From assembly GCF_014635025.1 (NCBI RefSeq), contig NZ_BMCE01000005.1:1-64000 (forward strand): a stretch of 64,000 bases of DNA. Reading direction: 5' to 3'. This document shows positions 50,153 to 58,736 of the stretch, one piece after another; the first letter of the stretch is position 1; every line of letters starts with the position of its first letter. The stretch comes from Fictibacillus barbaricus (GTDB lineage: Bacteria; Bacillota; Bacilli; Bacillales; Fictibacillaceae). Position numbers and translations under genes: made by a program. The notes below the pieces were generated by a model. It ran no database searches. It had not been told where the DNA came from and saw only the letters and a program-made list of their open reading frames with translations.

Positions 50153-51981
50153 AGAAATCGCAGCAGGTCACCATAGATAATCCGGTCCGATTGATCGAGT
50201 TCTTCTTTTGCTTTTTCAATATAAGGCTCACACTTACGTATATCAACTGGTGCTCCAAATGGCTTTACATAACATGTTTCATTGGTGTAAATAAACTTAT
50301 CTGTTACAAAAGATCCATTGCGCAATACCGTTAACTCATGATGATCTTCTGAAAAAAGATCGGATCCAAAATGGACATCATTTTTTGTGTCAATACCTAG
50401 CAAGTGTAAAAGGGTGGGTTTAAGGTCTACTTGTCCGCCAACTGTATCAAGCTGCTTGCCTCTTTTTCCGGGAACATGGATAAACAAAGGAACCTGTTGT
50501 AATTCGACTTGGTTATAGGCAGTAAGATTAGGCTTGCCTAACACTTGGGCCATCGCATCCTGATGCCGTTCTGAAATACCGTAATGGTCACCGTAAACCA
50601 CAACGACTGAGTTCTTATAAAGACCTGATTTCTTTAGATCATTGAAAAAGTTGCGCAGCGCTTCGTCTGCATAACGCACCGTCGTAAAATACCGGCTAAC
50701 GGTTCCGTCATCAACCGGATAGGGCTCAATCCATTGCTCATCCTCATGAATTAAATACGGATGATGATTGGTAAGTGTAATAAAACGAGCATAGAAAGGC
50801 TGGGGTAAATCTTTTAAATAAGGCATGGATTGCTCAAAGAAAGGTATGTCTTTCAATCCGTAATTAATGGTGTTTTCATCTGTAACTTTATAATATTCTT
50901 CACTGAAAAAATGGTTGTATCCCATTGTTTTATAGACTACATCGCGGTTCCAGAAGCTTTTATTGTTTCCGTGAAACACAGCAGAATAGTATCCGTTTGC
51001 TTTTAAGATTTCTGGCATGGCGTTGTATTCATTTAATGGGTGGGTCTGAAAAACGGCACCTCTTGGGAGCGGGTACAATGAATTATCGACAAGGAACTCT
51101 GAATCTGACGTTTTGCCTTGTCCGGTTTGATGATAAAAATTATTAAAATAATAGCTTGAGTCAGCAAGTTCATTTAAAAAAGGTGTTACTTCTTTTTCGT
51201 TGATTTTGTAATTTAATACAAAGTTTTGAGTTGATTCTAATGATACAACAATCAAATTTTTGCCTTTAGCAATCCCATATAACTCGGGATCATGTGTCGT
51301 ATCTTTTTTAGTCTTTTGAAGAATTTCCTCTGCATCTAAGTTACTTGCCAGTGCCTTCTGCATCGAGGATTTTGACTGAAGCATGATGTCATATAAGTGG
51401 TAATTGAAGGTTCCTAAGCTTTTTACTAGTATTTCTCGGTCAAACGTACGTGTTAAGAGCTGTGGTCTATTGATTTCAGCTAGAATTAAATGAACAGCTA
51501 GAATGGCGATACCAGTTATAAAGACTTTTTTACGATCTTTACTTTTTAAGAGATAGTCAGATTTCCATCTTGGTTTATTTAATAGATAAGCTAAAATGAT
51601 TAAATCTAAAAATAAGAATACATCGGTTGCATAAACGAGTTCATAAACACTATTTCCGATGTCTCCTACATTCTTAGTTTGAAATAATACTGGTATGGTA
51701 AGGAAATCTGTAAAAAAACGATAATAGACGACATTCGCGTACAATATAATACTATAAATAATGGCTAACCATAAGATAACGCGCTTTCTGAGTACCGGAG
51801 AACTAAAGTAGGCTAAACAGAAATAAAGAACTAAAAAACCAAGTGGATTTAAAAATAATAAAATTTCTTGCAGGAAATGATCGATAGGCAGCGTAAAAGA
51901 AACCTTATATACGAGATACGTTTTCAACCAAAGCAGAAGAATAGCCAGGAAGATTGCTCCGTGTTTCGTTTTACCATTCAT
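50146..51981 (-). CDS. LTA synthase-family membrane sulfatase-like protein
   Basis: 611 residues: five N-terminal membrane helices (about 8-175), then an extracellular alkaline-phosphatase/sulfatase domain. LIVVSLESTQNFVLN carries the metal Glu, GQGKTSDSEFLVDNSLYP the Thr nucleophile, VFHGNNKSFWNRD the conserved H-G/W-N-R substrate motif, and VVVYGDHYGI the D-H ligands. LtaS enzymes polymerise glycerol phosphate into lipoteichoic acid; shorter paralogues act as primases. Which paralogue this is (LtaS, YfnI, YqgS or YvgJ type) is not certain. CAGGAGGG precedes the ATG. Confidence 0.9.
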   Translation of the reverse strand: MNGKTKHGAIFLAILLLWLKTYLVYKVSFTLPIDHFLQEILLFLNPLGFLVLYFCLAYFSSPVLRKRVILWLAIIYSIILYANVVYYRFFTDFLTIPVLFQTKNVGDIGNSVYELVYATDVFLFLDLIILAYLLNKPRWKSDYLLKSKDRKKVFITGIAILAVHLILAEINRPQLLTRTFDREILVKSLGTFNYHLYDIMLQSKSSMQKALASNLDAEEILQKTKKDTTHDPELYGIAKGKNLIVVSLESTQNFVLNYKINEKEVTPFLNELADSSYYFNNFYHQTGQGKTSDSEFLVDNSLYPLPRGAVFQTHPLNEYNAMPEILKANGYYSAVFHGNNKSFWNRDVVYKTMGYNHFFSEEYYKVTDENTINYGLKDIPFFEQSMPYLKDLPQPFYARFITLTNHHPYLIHEDEQWIEPYPVDDGTVSRYFTTVRYADEALRNFFNDLKKSGLYKNSVVVVYGDHYGISERHQDAMAQVLGKPNLTAYNQVELQQVPLFIHVPGKRGKQLDTVGGQVDLKPTLLHLLGIDTKNDVHFGSDLFSEDHHELTVLRNGSFVTDKFIYTNETCYVKPFGAPVDIRKCEPYIEKAKEELDQSDRIIYGDLLRFLK

Positions 51982-52094
51982 ATGAAAACCCTCCTGTTTA
52001 GACGGAAATCTTTACCATTGTAGGCTATTTTTCATTAGATTAAAAGTGATAGATTACTTTTTTCATTTTTTAAAGGGATAGGGAGTAAAAAGCG

Positions 52095-52496
52095 ATGACC
52101 ACACCACAAGGATTTCATCATATAGAGATAAATGTTCACGATTTAGAGAAGAGTCGTTTCTTTTACGACTGGTTGATGCCTGAATTAGGCTACTCTCTTT
52201 TTCAGCAATGGGATAAGGGCTTTAGTTACAAAAATGGTACAGCTTATCTCGTTTTTACACAGACAGAAGAGCCTTATAAAGAAATTCCTTTTCACCGAAA
52301 ACGTTCAGGACTAAATCATCTGGCCTTTTGGGCTAAATCACGTGCGCATATAGAGCACCTTCGTGTACAATTGAAGAAGAAAAATATTTCCTTTTTATAT
52401 GAAGATCGATTCCCTTTTGCTGGGGGAGATAATCACTATGCTTTGTTCTTTGAAGATCCAGACAGGATTAAAATTGAAATAGTGGCGTCGAGGTGA
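52095..52496 (+). CDS. VOC-family protein
   Basis: 133 residues with two beta-alpha-beta modules. GFHHIEINVHDLEKSRFFYD holds the first metal His, GLNHLAFWAKSRAHIEHLRV the second, and FFEDPDRIKIEIV the terminal Glu, giving a complete VOC metal site. Typical members are glyoxalase- or thiol-transferase-like; the substrate is unknown. GGGATAGGGAG precedes the ATG. Its stop overlaps the ribosome binding site of the signal peptidase gene, suggesting co-transcription. Confidence 0.85.
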   Translation: MTTPQGFHHIEINVHDLEKSRFFYDWLMPELGYSLFQQWDKGFSYKNGTAYLVFTQTEEPYKEIPFHRKRSGLNHLAFWAKSRAHIEHLRVQLKKKNISFLYEDRFPFAGGDNHYALFFEDPDRIKIEIVASR

Positions 52497-52504
52497 ATAA
52501 AGAT

Positions 52505-53062
52505 ATGATCGAGCAGGAAAAAGAGACGAAGCAAAAAAGTGAATGGGTAAGTTGGATGAAGGCCATTGGATTTGCGTTAGTCTTTGTTTTTATTATGAAA
52601 GCTTACTTTTTTGCACCATATATGGTAGAAGGAGCTTCCATGTCACCTACCTTGCATGACCAAGAAAAGCTGTACGTCAATAAGATTGTTTATGCTTTTT
52701 CTGAACCGAAAAAGGGAGATATCGTAATCATTAAGGGTGATGATAAGCGTTACGTGAAGCGGGTCATTGGAGTTGAAGGAGACATAATCCAAATGAAAAG
52801 TGACGTACTTTATGTAAACAATAAAAAGGTAAAAGAATCTTACCTGCAAGAGAATAAATCTGAAGCTAAAAGTCTAGGTGTCTATTTGACAGAAGACTTT
52901 GGCCCCCTTAAAGTCCCAAAAGGTAAAGCCTTTGTTATGGGTGACAACCGTTTAAACAGTATGGATTCACGAAATGGACTAGGACTCATCGAAACAAAAA
53001 CGATTGAAGGACGATCAGAAGTAGTCATTTATCCATTTTCAGAAATGCGAACGACCCAATAA
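52505..53062 (+). CDS. lepB: Signal peptidase I
   Basis: 185 residues from ATG 52505 (GAGGTG eight bases upstream; an overlapping GTG at 52493 is the alternative). One N-terminal membrane helix (about 18-36) is followed by the periplasm-side catalytic domain: box B MVEGASMSPTL with the nucleophile Ser, box D RYVKRVIGVEGD with the catalytic Lys, and box E GDNRLNSMDSR. It cleaves signal peptides from Sec- and Tat-exported proteins at the outer membrane face. Bacilli often carry several copies. Confidence 0.92.
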   Translation: MIEQEKETKQKSEWVSWMKAIGFALVFVFIMKAYFFAPYMVEGASMSPTLHDQEKLYVNKIVYAFSEPKKGDIVIIKGDDKRYVKRVIGVEGDIIQMKSDVLYVNNKKVKESYLQENKSEAKSLGVYLTEDFGPLKVPKGKAFVMGDNRLNSMDSRNGLGLIETKTIEGRSEVVIYPFSEMRTTQ

Positions 53063-53063
53063 A

Positions 53064-53092
53064 AGTGCAGCATAGCTGTGCTTTTTCTATTT
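53064..53092 (+). terminator. Intrinsic terminator of the signal peptidase gene
   Basis: AAGTGCAGC / GCTGTGCTT stem with two G-T pairs and loop ATA, then TTTC. Confidence 0.7.
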
Positions 53093-53110
53093 AGTAAAGG
53101 AGTTTAACCA

Positions 53111-53608
53111 ATGATCAGATGCAAGTGGAGTGAAGAGAGTGAAATGCTCCAGAAGTACCATGATAACGAATGGGGCATGCAAGTAACAGGAAACGATAAA
53201 TTGTTTGAATGTTTAACACTAGAATTGTTTCAATCCGGCTTAAGCTGGAAAACCATTCTTCATAAAAGAGAAAACTTTAGGGTAGCGTTTGCCGGATTTG
53301 AGATTGAAAAAGTGATGAACTTTGGGGAAGAGCATATCGAACGGCTGCTAGGAGATGCTGGCATTGTCAGACATAGAAAGAAGATTGAAGCCACGATTGA
53401 AAACGCAAAAAGAGTAAGCCAACTCATTACCGAGTATGGCAGCTTCGATGCTTTTCTCGATCAACTTCCTGAGGAAAAACAGGAGAAACAGAAAAAACTG
53501 CAACAAACCTTTAAGCATGTGGGATTAACGACAGCGGAAAGTTTCCTGGAAGCAACCGGCAGGATCCCTGCATCACACAGTGAACATTGTTTTATGTACA
53601 TAAAATAA
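53111..53608 (+). CDS. tag: DNA-3-methyladenine glycosylase I
   Basis: 165 residues of the Tag family: MIRCKWSEESEMLQKYHDNEWG with zinc ligands Cys4 and His17, DKLFECLTLELFQSGLSWKT with the base-binding Glu, and the C-terminal H-S-E-H-C zinc ligands. A helix-hairpin-helix-like fold excises 3-methyladenine in base-excision repair. Somewhat shorter than the E. coli enzyme (187 residues) but motif-complete. AAAGGAGTTTAACC precedes the ATG. Confidence 0.9.
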   Translation: MIRCKWSEESEMLQKYHDNEWGMQVTGNDKLFECLTLELFQSGLSWKTILHKRENFRVAFAGFEIEKVMNFGEEHIERLLGDAGIVRHRKKIEATIENAKRVSQLITEYGSFDAFLDQLPEEKQEKQKKLQQTFKHVGLTTAESFLEATGRIPASHSEHCFMYIK

Positions 53609-53650
53609 GAGGCATTTTATACATATCCTGCATAAGCTAAAGCGGGAGGT

Positions 53651-53992
53651 ATGATAATGCCTTATCAGATCTTAATTTCAACTGCTAGAAAAAGACTGGC
53701 TCTCTTAAAGGATTGGAAAGTAATCAAACGGTATCCCATTGGCGTTGGGAAAATGCTGACACCCACACCAACTGGAACGTATACCATCATCAACAAAGCC
53801 CCGAATCCAGGCGGTCCGTTTGGCGTCATGTGGATGGGCCTGTCCAGGCCTCATTACGGTATACACGGCACTGATAACCCCGCATCCATAGGAAAAAATG
53901 TATCCAAAGGGTGCGTAAGGATGCATAACAACCATGTAATGGAATTATCTAAAATCGTGCCTATTGGGACGAAGGTTGTTATAAGTGCATGA
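53651..53992 (+). CDS. L,D-transpeptidase (YkuD domain)
   Basis: 113 residues, a YkuD domain alone: [20 protein letters not shown], then the active-site signature [20 protein letters not shown] with catalytic Cys and His. It makes 3-3 peptidoglycan crosslinks, typically in spore cortex or stationary wall in Bacilli. No LysM domain and no clear signal peptide, so export is unclear; small L,D-transpeptidases of this kind occur in B. subtilis relatives (YciB, YqjB types). GCGGGAGGTATGATA precedes the ATG. Confidence 0.88.
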   Translation: MIMPYQILISTARKRLALLKDWKVIKRYPIGVGKMLTPTPTGTYTIINKAPNPGGPFGVMWMGLSRPHYGIHGTDNPASIGKNVSKGCVRMHNNHVMELSKIVPIGTKVVISA

Positions 53993-53997
53993 ATAAA

Positions 53998-54036
53998 ATA
54001 ACCTTACTTTTAAAGTAAAAGTAAGGTTATTTTATC
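53998..54036. terminator. Intrinsic terminator, probably bidirectional
   Basis: ATAACCTTACTTTTA / TAAAAGTAAGGTTAT near-perfect stem with T-rich flank; lies between the L,D-transpeptidase gene and the convergent peptide gene. Confidence 0.85.
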
Positions 54037-54051
54037 GGTCATATTATTTTA

Positions 54052-54354
54052 TTAAGAGCGAATACTATTAATTTTAGGGCTGTCATCATGTGCTAATAAA
54101 CTTGCTCTTGTAATCTTAGGGCTATTATCATGCGAGATCTTCGGGCTATCATCATGAGCATAATACTTTTGACTATTAGGCTTGGGACTGTCATCATGAG
54201 CATAATACTTTTGACTATTAGGCTTAGGACTGTCATCATGAGCATAATACTTTTGACTATTGGGCTTAGGACTATCATCATGTGCTAATTGGTTAACAGA
54301 AAATATAGAAACCATAAGACCTAGTATAAGTGCCAAAAATGCAAATTTCTTCAT
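54052..54354 (-). CDS. Multi-copy secreted peptide precursor (candidate pheromone)
   Basis: 100 residues from ATG 54354 (AGGGGGAAG upstream). Residues 1-24 are a Sec signal peptide (KKFAFLALILGLMVSIFSVN) ending in QLA. The rest is repetitive: three exact 14-residue units HDDSPKPNSQKYYA (25-38, 39-52, 53-66), further HDDSPK at 67-72 and 89-94, and HDNSPK at 75-80. It starts 18 bases after the stop of an HTH-TPR receptor gene on the same strand. Signal peptide, repeated short peptide and adjacent NprR/PlcR-like gene are the signature of a pheromone system. Processing and active form are unknown. Confidence 0.8.
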   Translation of the reverse strand: MKKFAFLALILGLMVSIFSVNQLAHDDSPKPNSQKYYAHDDSPKPNSQKYYAHDDSPKPNSQKYYAHDDSPKISHDNSPKITRASLLAHDDSPKINSIRS

Positions 54355-54372
54355 CAAACTTCCCCCTATAAA

Positions 54373-55620
54373 TTAAAAAATATTCTTCCTTCCATTATTC
54401 GCAATTCTATAATACTGACTTGCTTTTTTATAAGAACCTTGGTCGAAATAAATATCCGCTAGTAATTCAGAATACTTAGATACATATTCCCACGTATTTC
54501 TCTTTTCAAAGAATGGAATAACTTCCTTTGCTAAAAAGTTTTCAAACTTATCAGACTTATTAATTCTTAATTTCAAAATAGTTAAATGGTAATATATTTC
54601 ACTATCAGTTGAAACTATCTCAAATCCTTGTTCAATTAAATCAAGAGCTTTGTCATAGTCTTCTAAATTAAAATACTCGGTTGCCAGAAGAAAAAGTGTG
54701 TTTGCCTTATTACTGTCTGGTTGAGAGTCTTTATAAAGGAGGCTTTTTTTGTAGCAGTCGATAGCTTGAAGGTTATTATTTTTACAAGAGTTTACATACC
54801 CTAGATTATGATAAATCACACCACTTAAAAAGTCATCTTTAAAAGAAGTTGAATATTTTAATGCTTTTTTCAAATGGAATTCAGCCTGTTCATAATTTTT
54901 TGCGCGACGGTAGCTTATCCCTAACAAAACTTGACAGTCCGCACTTCGACTATAATTATACTCACTGTCAAAAATAGTTATCGCTTTGTAAGCATAATTT
55001 GTAACTGAATTTATTCTCATTTGGAAGTTATAGGTCAATGCTAACAAATAATATAAAACTGCTATATCAAGTTCATTAACGTTTAAAGTACTTTTATATT
55101 GATCTTCTGCTGAATGCAGAAACTCAAGTGCCTCTTTGTATTTATTGCTATAGTTAGCATGCATGCCCCAGAAAACATAATAATAAAATTTAAGTTCTGG
55201 AGTGAGTTGACTATAAAAACCTTTTACTTCTTCCAATAGGTCTAGAGCATTTTCTAAATCAGGGTTCTTTAAAATCAAATAATACCTTGAACAGAAAAGT
55301 TTGTACCTTATAAGTATATCTGGATCTCTTACGGTAGTGATTTTAGCCGCCACCTGAGGAAAAAGTTCCTGGGCTTCATCAAATTTTCTGCTTGTCATTA
55401 ATAAATTCCACTCATTTAACAACTCGAGTATTTCGTTATTGTCCACTTCCTCCGGCGAAATACCTAGACGTTCACAAAGCAGGTTAATAACTTCTTCGCT
55501 TGATTTGGCGTCCCCTTTCTCAATTTTACTCAAGTACGAGACAGAGCAAATTCCCTGAGCCAGCTCTTCTTGGGTTAGGCCTTTGGTTTTTCTATAATAT
55601 CTTATTCGTTGACCGACCAT
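54373..55620 (-). CDS. RRNPP-family HTH-TPR regulator (NprR/PlcR-like peptide receptor)
   Basis: 415 residues. Residues about 1-62 are an HTH-XRE domain (RIRYYRKTKGLTQEELAQGI, SVSYLSKIEKGD). The remainder is a TPR array of about eight repeats, for example AEFHLKKALKYSTSFKDDFL and SGVIYHNLGYVNSCKNNNLQ. Length and layout match NprR (about 420) more than PlcR (about 285). Such proteins bind an imported signalling peptide in the TPR cavity and then change DNA binding. The next gene is the multi-copy peptide precursor. GGGGG precedes the ATG. Targets unknown; candidate operator upstream. Confidence 0.9.
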   Translation of the reverse strand: MVGQRIRYYRKTKGLTQEELAQGICSVSYLSKIEKGDAKSSEEVINLLCERLGISPEEVDNNEILELLNEWNLLMTSRKFDEAQELFPQVAAKITTVRDPDILIRYKLFCSRYYLILKNPDLENALDLLEEVKGFYSQLTPELKFYYYVFWGMHANYSNKYKEALEFLHSAEDQYKSTLNVNELDIAVLYYLLALTYNFQMRINSVTNYAYKAITIFDSEYNYSRSADCQVLLGISYRRAKNYEQAEFHLKKALKYSTSFKDDFLSGVIYHNLGYVNSCKNNNLQAIDCYKKSLLYKDSQPDSNKANTLFLLATEYFNLEDYDKALDLIEQGFEIVSTDSEIYYHLTILKLRINKSDKFENFLAKEVIPFFEKRNTWEYVSKYSELLADIYFDQGSYKKASQYYRIANNGRKNIF

Positions 55621-55639
55621 AAAATCCCCCTTTTAGAAC

Positions 55640-55700
55640 TTGGGAAAATTGTCATGCAAGACCCCCAATAAACAAGTATCTATACTACTATTTTTCCCAA
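55640..55700. promoter_or_regulatory. Spaced inverted repeat upstream of the receptor gene
   Basis: TTGGGAAAA (55640-55648) and TTTTCCCAA (55692-55700), a perfect 9-bp inverted repeat separated by 43 bases, within the promoter region of the RRNPP operon. Candidate operator for autoregulation; could also be looped. Confidence 0.5.
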
Positions 55701-55842
55701 TACAGAATAAACCGTTTGTTTGATAAGATAAATATAACAGAAAATACAAAGTTTTTGCTAGAAATTGATAATTTAGAAAAAACGTTTACATAAATCTTAT
55801 TTCAGCATGGGACCGGCGTCAAATTCGAAGGGAGAGAGTACT

Positions 55843-56745
55843 ATGGCCAAAATGTATAAATTATCATCACGAACTGCAGAGAAGACTCAATCGCTGTATG
55901 TCTCACGTGATCCTGAACCGGCCGGAAGTGTAGTAAAAAATGAGGAAGGCGCATTTGCCTACTCCGAAGTATTCATGGACAAACAGAAGAATTACTGGTT
56001 TTCAAAAAAGGTAGAAGATCAATCGAAGGACCATAAACTTTTTATCTTTGACCATAAGAACGGCTGCCTTAAGTCGCAGATCATTAAAGGACAACCTAAC
56101 TTTTATGAATTTGATTCATGTGTCGTAGTAGCTTGTGAGGGTGATGGTTCGAAAGGCTCAGTTTTGATCTTTTCTAAAAACGGACCGGAATTAATGAAAG
56201 AATGGAAAGTGAACGGATACCTTTGGGAAGTTGAAATGAACCGTGATGTTTTATACATTTCTTCCTATATTGTAGAAGAAGATCAAGCAGTTCTGTACAT
56301 CATTCGTAACGGCAAGAAAAAACGAGTAAACCTTGGAAGCAATATGGCACCAACAGATATCTTATGCCATGATAACCATGTTTATGTTTCTGGTGCTCCT
56401 GTATTAAACGGAGATCCTAAGAAAATTATGGTGTTAAATGATAAGGATAAAGTGGTTTGTGAATTCAAATTGTCCATCTCTCCACGTGCTCTATATCAAG
56501 TTGACGACCAACTGCTGGTATATGAACTAGATCTTTCAACGGGGAAAAGCGAGCGGATCGTATACATTGATATGAAAACAGGAGAACAGAAGGAACACGA
56601 CATTCCTCATTCAACGATTGTTGAGTGCACAAAAGATTCCCTCTCACTTTTAGAACAAAACAGTAAAACGCTATACATTTGGGACCATTGCAATCGTAAA
56701 ATTGTGAACACCCAAAAAGTACCGGATCAGTCCAAAGTCATATAA
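55843..56745 (+). CDS. Beta-propeller-like cytoplasmic protein, unknown function
   Basis: 300 residues from ATG 55843 (GGGAGAGAG before it; an upstream in-frame start is not supported). The translation alternates short strands and turns, for example KLFIFDHKNGCLKSQIIKGQ, VLYIIRNGKKKRVNLG and TLYIWDHCNRKIV. This repeated 'strand plus D-x-x-x-G' look suggests a WD40- or Kelch-like propeller of six or so blades. No signal peptide, no recognised family. Divergent from the receptor gene. Confidence 0.65.
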   Translation: MAKMYKLSSRTAEKTQSLYVSRDPEPAGSVVKNEEGAFAYSEVFMDKQKNYWFSKKVEDQSKDHKLFIFDHKNGCLKSQIIKGQPNFYEFDSCVVVACEGDGSKGSVLIFSKNGPELMKEWKVNGYLWEVEMNRDVLYISSYIVEEDQAVLYIIRNGKKKRVNLGSNMAPTDILCHDNHVYVSGAPVLNGDPKKIMVLNDKDKVVCEFKLSISPRALYQVDDQLLVYELDLSTGKSERIVYIDMKTGEQKEHDIPHSTIVECTKDSLSLLEQNSKTLYIWDHCNRKIVNTQKVPDQSKVI

Positions 56746-56751
56746 TTGTTG

Positions 56752-56785
56752 AAAAGTCCTGTGTGGTTGCACAGGACTTTTTTTG
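56752..56785 (+). terminator. Intrinsic terminator
   Basis: AAGTCCTGTG / CACAGGACTT perfect stem with loop TGGTTG, then TTTTTT. Confidence 0.9.
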
Positions 56786-56821
56786 TGCAGCTAGAAAGTA
56801 AGGGGAAAAGGGGGAGATGTT

Positions 56822-57232
56822 ATGAAATGGGAAGGAGCAAGCTGCATTTGTATACATAAAGGAAAGTTATTGATGGTGCTGCAGGGAACACCAGAAGAAG
56901 AGAAAAAATGGAGCGTGCCGTCCGGGGGCAGAGAAGAAAACGAGGGTCTTGAGGCGTGCTGTATCCGTGAAGTGTGGGAAGAAACAGGTTTTGTCGTGAA
57001 GGTTAAACAGAAGCTGCATAGTAAAGAAGGAGTTTCATATGGGATCACCTATAAGGTGCAATACTATTCAGCTGAATTGATCGGTGGTTCACCTGTGATC
57101 CAAGATCCGGATGGTTTAATTTACGATATTAGATGGGTATCCTTGGAGGAGCTACAATCTCTTCCTTTATCCTTCCCGGAGGATCGGGAAGTTCTAGTGA
57201 ATTACCTTTCTCAATCAGAAAAGATAACTTAA
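56822..57232 (+). CDS. NUDIX hydrolase
   Basis: 136 residues. The Nudix box GGREENEGLEACCIREVWEE then TGF follows G-x5-E-x7-R-E-U-x-E-E-x-G, with the catalytic Glu pair in REVWEE. The N-terminus (WEGASCICIHKGKLLMVLQG) and GKWSVPSGG-like strand are typical of the MutT/YjhB type. It hydrolyses nucleoside diphosphate-X compounds; the substrate is not specified by sequence. GGGGGAGATGTT precedes the ATG. Confidence 0.9.
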   Translation: MKWEGASCICIHKGKLLMVLQGTPEEEKKWSVPSGGREENEGLEACCIREVWEETGFVVKVKQKLHSKEGVSYGITYKVQYYSAELIGGSPVIQDPDGLIYDIRWVSLEELQSLPLSFPEDREVLVNYLSQSEKIT

Positions 57233-57280
57233 GGTTTGCCCAGTTATTTAAGGGGGAAATCTAGATGGGGAGGACATAAG

Positions 57281-57583
57281 GTGAAGCCGATATTCGCAGT
57301 AAAAGAGGATCTGAGCCGTTTACTGGAATGGTGTAAAGGTGCTCCTGAATTTCAGAAAAAACTCTCTCACTATATAGAAGATCGTGATGACACTTCAGTA
57401 GTTGTTCTTCAAAACGACGCTGAGATTGCTGGTGTGGCTTTACTAAAGGTAAAAGAAACAGAAAAAATGGGATCAATTTGGTTTTATGGAATAGGGGAAA
57501 ACATAAAAAACCATCCGGAAATGATGCAATTTTCTTTAAAATGGTTAAAGCTAAAGGGTGCTAAGGACTATACAATCGTCTAA
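57281..57583 (+). CDS. Hypothetical protein, possible GNAT-like fragment
   Basis: 100 residues from GTG 57281 (GGGGAGG seven bases before); an upstream in-frame frame extends to 57236 but has no site. MKPIFAVKEDLSRLLEWCKG, SVVVLQNDAEIAGVALLKVK and LKWLKLKGAKDYTIV look like alternating helix and strand as in the first half of a GNAT, but there is no acetyl-CoA loop. Not recognised. It follows the NUDIX gene closely and precedes corA, so may be co-transcribed. Confidence 0.55.
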   Translation: MKPIFAVKEDLSRLLEWCKGAPEFQKKLSHYIEDRDDTSVVVLQNDAEIAGVALLKVKETEKMGSIWFYGIGENIKNHPEMMQFSLKWLKLKGAKDYTIV

Positions 57584-57610
57584 TTATTTTACAATAAAGG
57601 ATGGGATTAA

Positions 57611-58549
57611 ATGATGGAGCAGACAAGTGTTTATGGCTGGACCTGGTATCGTCATGAATACCATAATGAAACACTTAATCAGCTGATAGCAGATAATAAA
57701 GGCTGTGAAAAATGGCTTGAAAATATAAAGGAAAACAAATCAAATTATCTTCGCATTGAAAGAGATCGAGATGGAGACCAAATTGTTAGAGGTTCTCTTA
57801 CGTATAAACAGGACCCGAAGAATCAATCTGATTATGAAATTTTTCATTTTTATTTAAGACCAAAATCTCTTGTTACCGTAGGCTTAGATCTATCTAGCAT
57901 CGAGGGTGACTATAGAGATCCTTGTGACCATTTAATTATTGAGGAAAAAACGCCAGTGGAAGGCTTTCTGATTCTGCTTGGTGAATTAATCAATCATTTC
58001 TTGGATGGAATTGATGAATTAGAGTTTAAACTGAAGGAACTCCAAAGAGATGTACAAAGAAATAACCATACCACGTTACTGAACAGTATCTATGACCGGA
58101 GAATTGAACTTATCAACTGGAGTGACTTAACACTCCCCGTTCATGAGGCACAAATGGCGATCAAAGAGGCTTTTCTGGACGAAATTACGGAAACCCCAGC
58201 ATATAAAAGGATAGAGACTCGAATTGACCGAACGATTACACTTCTTTCTCATTATAGACAAGATATTGATACGCTGTTGAATCTGGAAGAAGTTCTTTCC
58301 TCCCATCGTGGTAATGAAATTATGAAAACGTTGACCGTGTTTACAGTTATTTTCACTCCCGCTATGGGACTAGGTGCAATTTGGGGCATGAATTTCAAGA
58401 ATATGCCTGAACTTGATTGGAAGCTAGGCTATCTATATGCCATGATTTTAATTGTCGGATCCACATTAGGCGTTTATCTCTGGCTAAGAATGAAAGGATG
58501 GACAGGTGACTTGTTAAGAGGAAAGAAAAACAGCAAACATTTCGACTAA
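57611..58549 (+). CDS. CorA-family magnesium/metal transporter
   Basis: 312 residues. A large cytoplasmic N-terminal funnel domain (about 1-240) ends in a long helix with coiled-coil character; two C-terminal membrane helices follow, with the selectivity motif GMNF between them (IWGMNFKNMP, about residues 265-270). The pentamer conducts Mg2+ or related divalent cations. The usual CorA extracellular G-M-N is complete; the 'E-L' after it is non-standard. GGATGGGATTAA precedes the ATG. Confidence 0.9.
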   Translation: MMEQTSVYGWTWYRHEYHNETLNQLIADNKGCEKWLENIKENKSNYLRIERDRDGDQIVRGSLTYKQDPKNQSDYEIFHFYLRPKSLVTVGLDLSSIEGDYRDPCDHLIIEEKTPVEGFLILLGELINHFLDGIDELEFKLKELQRDVQRNNHTTLLNSIYDRRIELINWSDLTLPVHEAQMAIKEAFLDEITETPAYKRIETRIDRTITLLSHYRQDIDTLLNLEEVLSSHRGNEIMKTLTVFTVIFTPAMGLGAIWGMNFKNMPELDWKLGYLYAMILIVGSTLGVYLWLRMKGWTGDLLRGKKNSKHFD

Positions 58550-58585
58550 AAAAAACATAAAAACATACGATATATAAAAGGAGTC

Positions 58586-58638
58586 AGGCGAATTTTGTCG
58601 AACGGTATCAAGTGATAAAAGCGCCTGTTTTTTTATGC
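58586..58638 (+). terminator. Probable terminator of corA (long loop)
   Basis: CAGGCG / CGCCTG 6-bp stem enclosing about 35 bases, followed by TTTTTTTA. The loop is unusually long. Confidence 0.5.
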
Positions 58639-58736
58639 CGATATTTTCTAGATTTCATTTTGATTGCAACCATAAAAGAAGCACAATCTACAACGAAGAG
58701 ATATGAAGATTAAATGACCAACGGGAGCGGAAGGAC

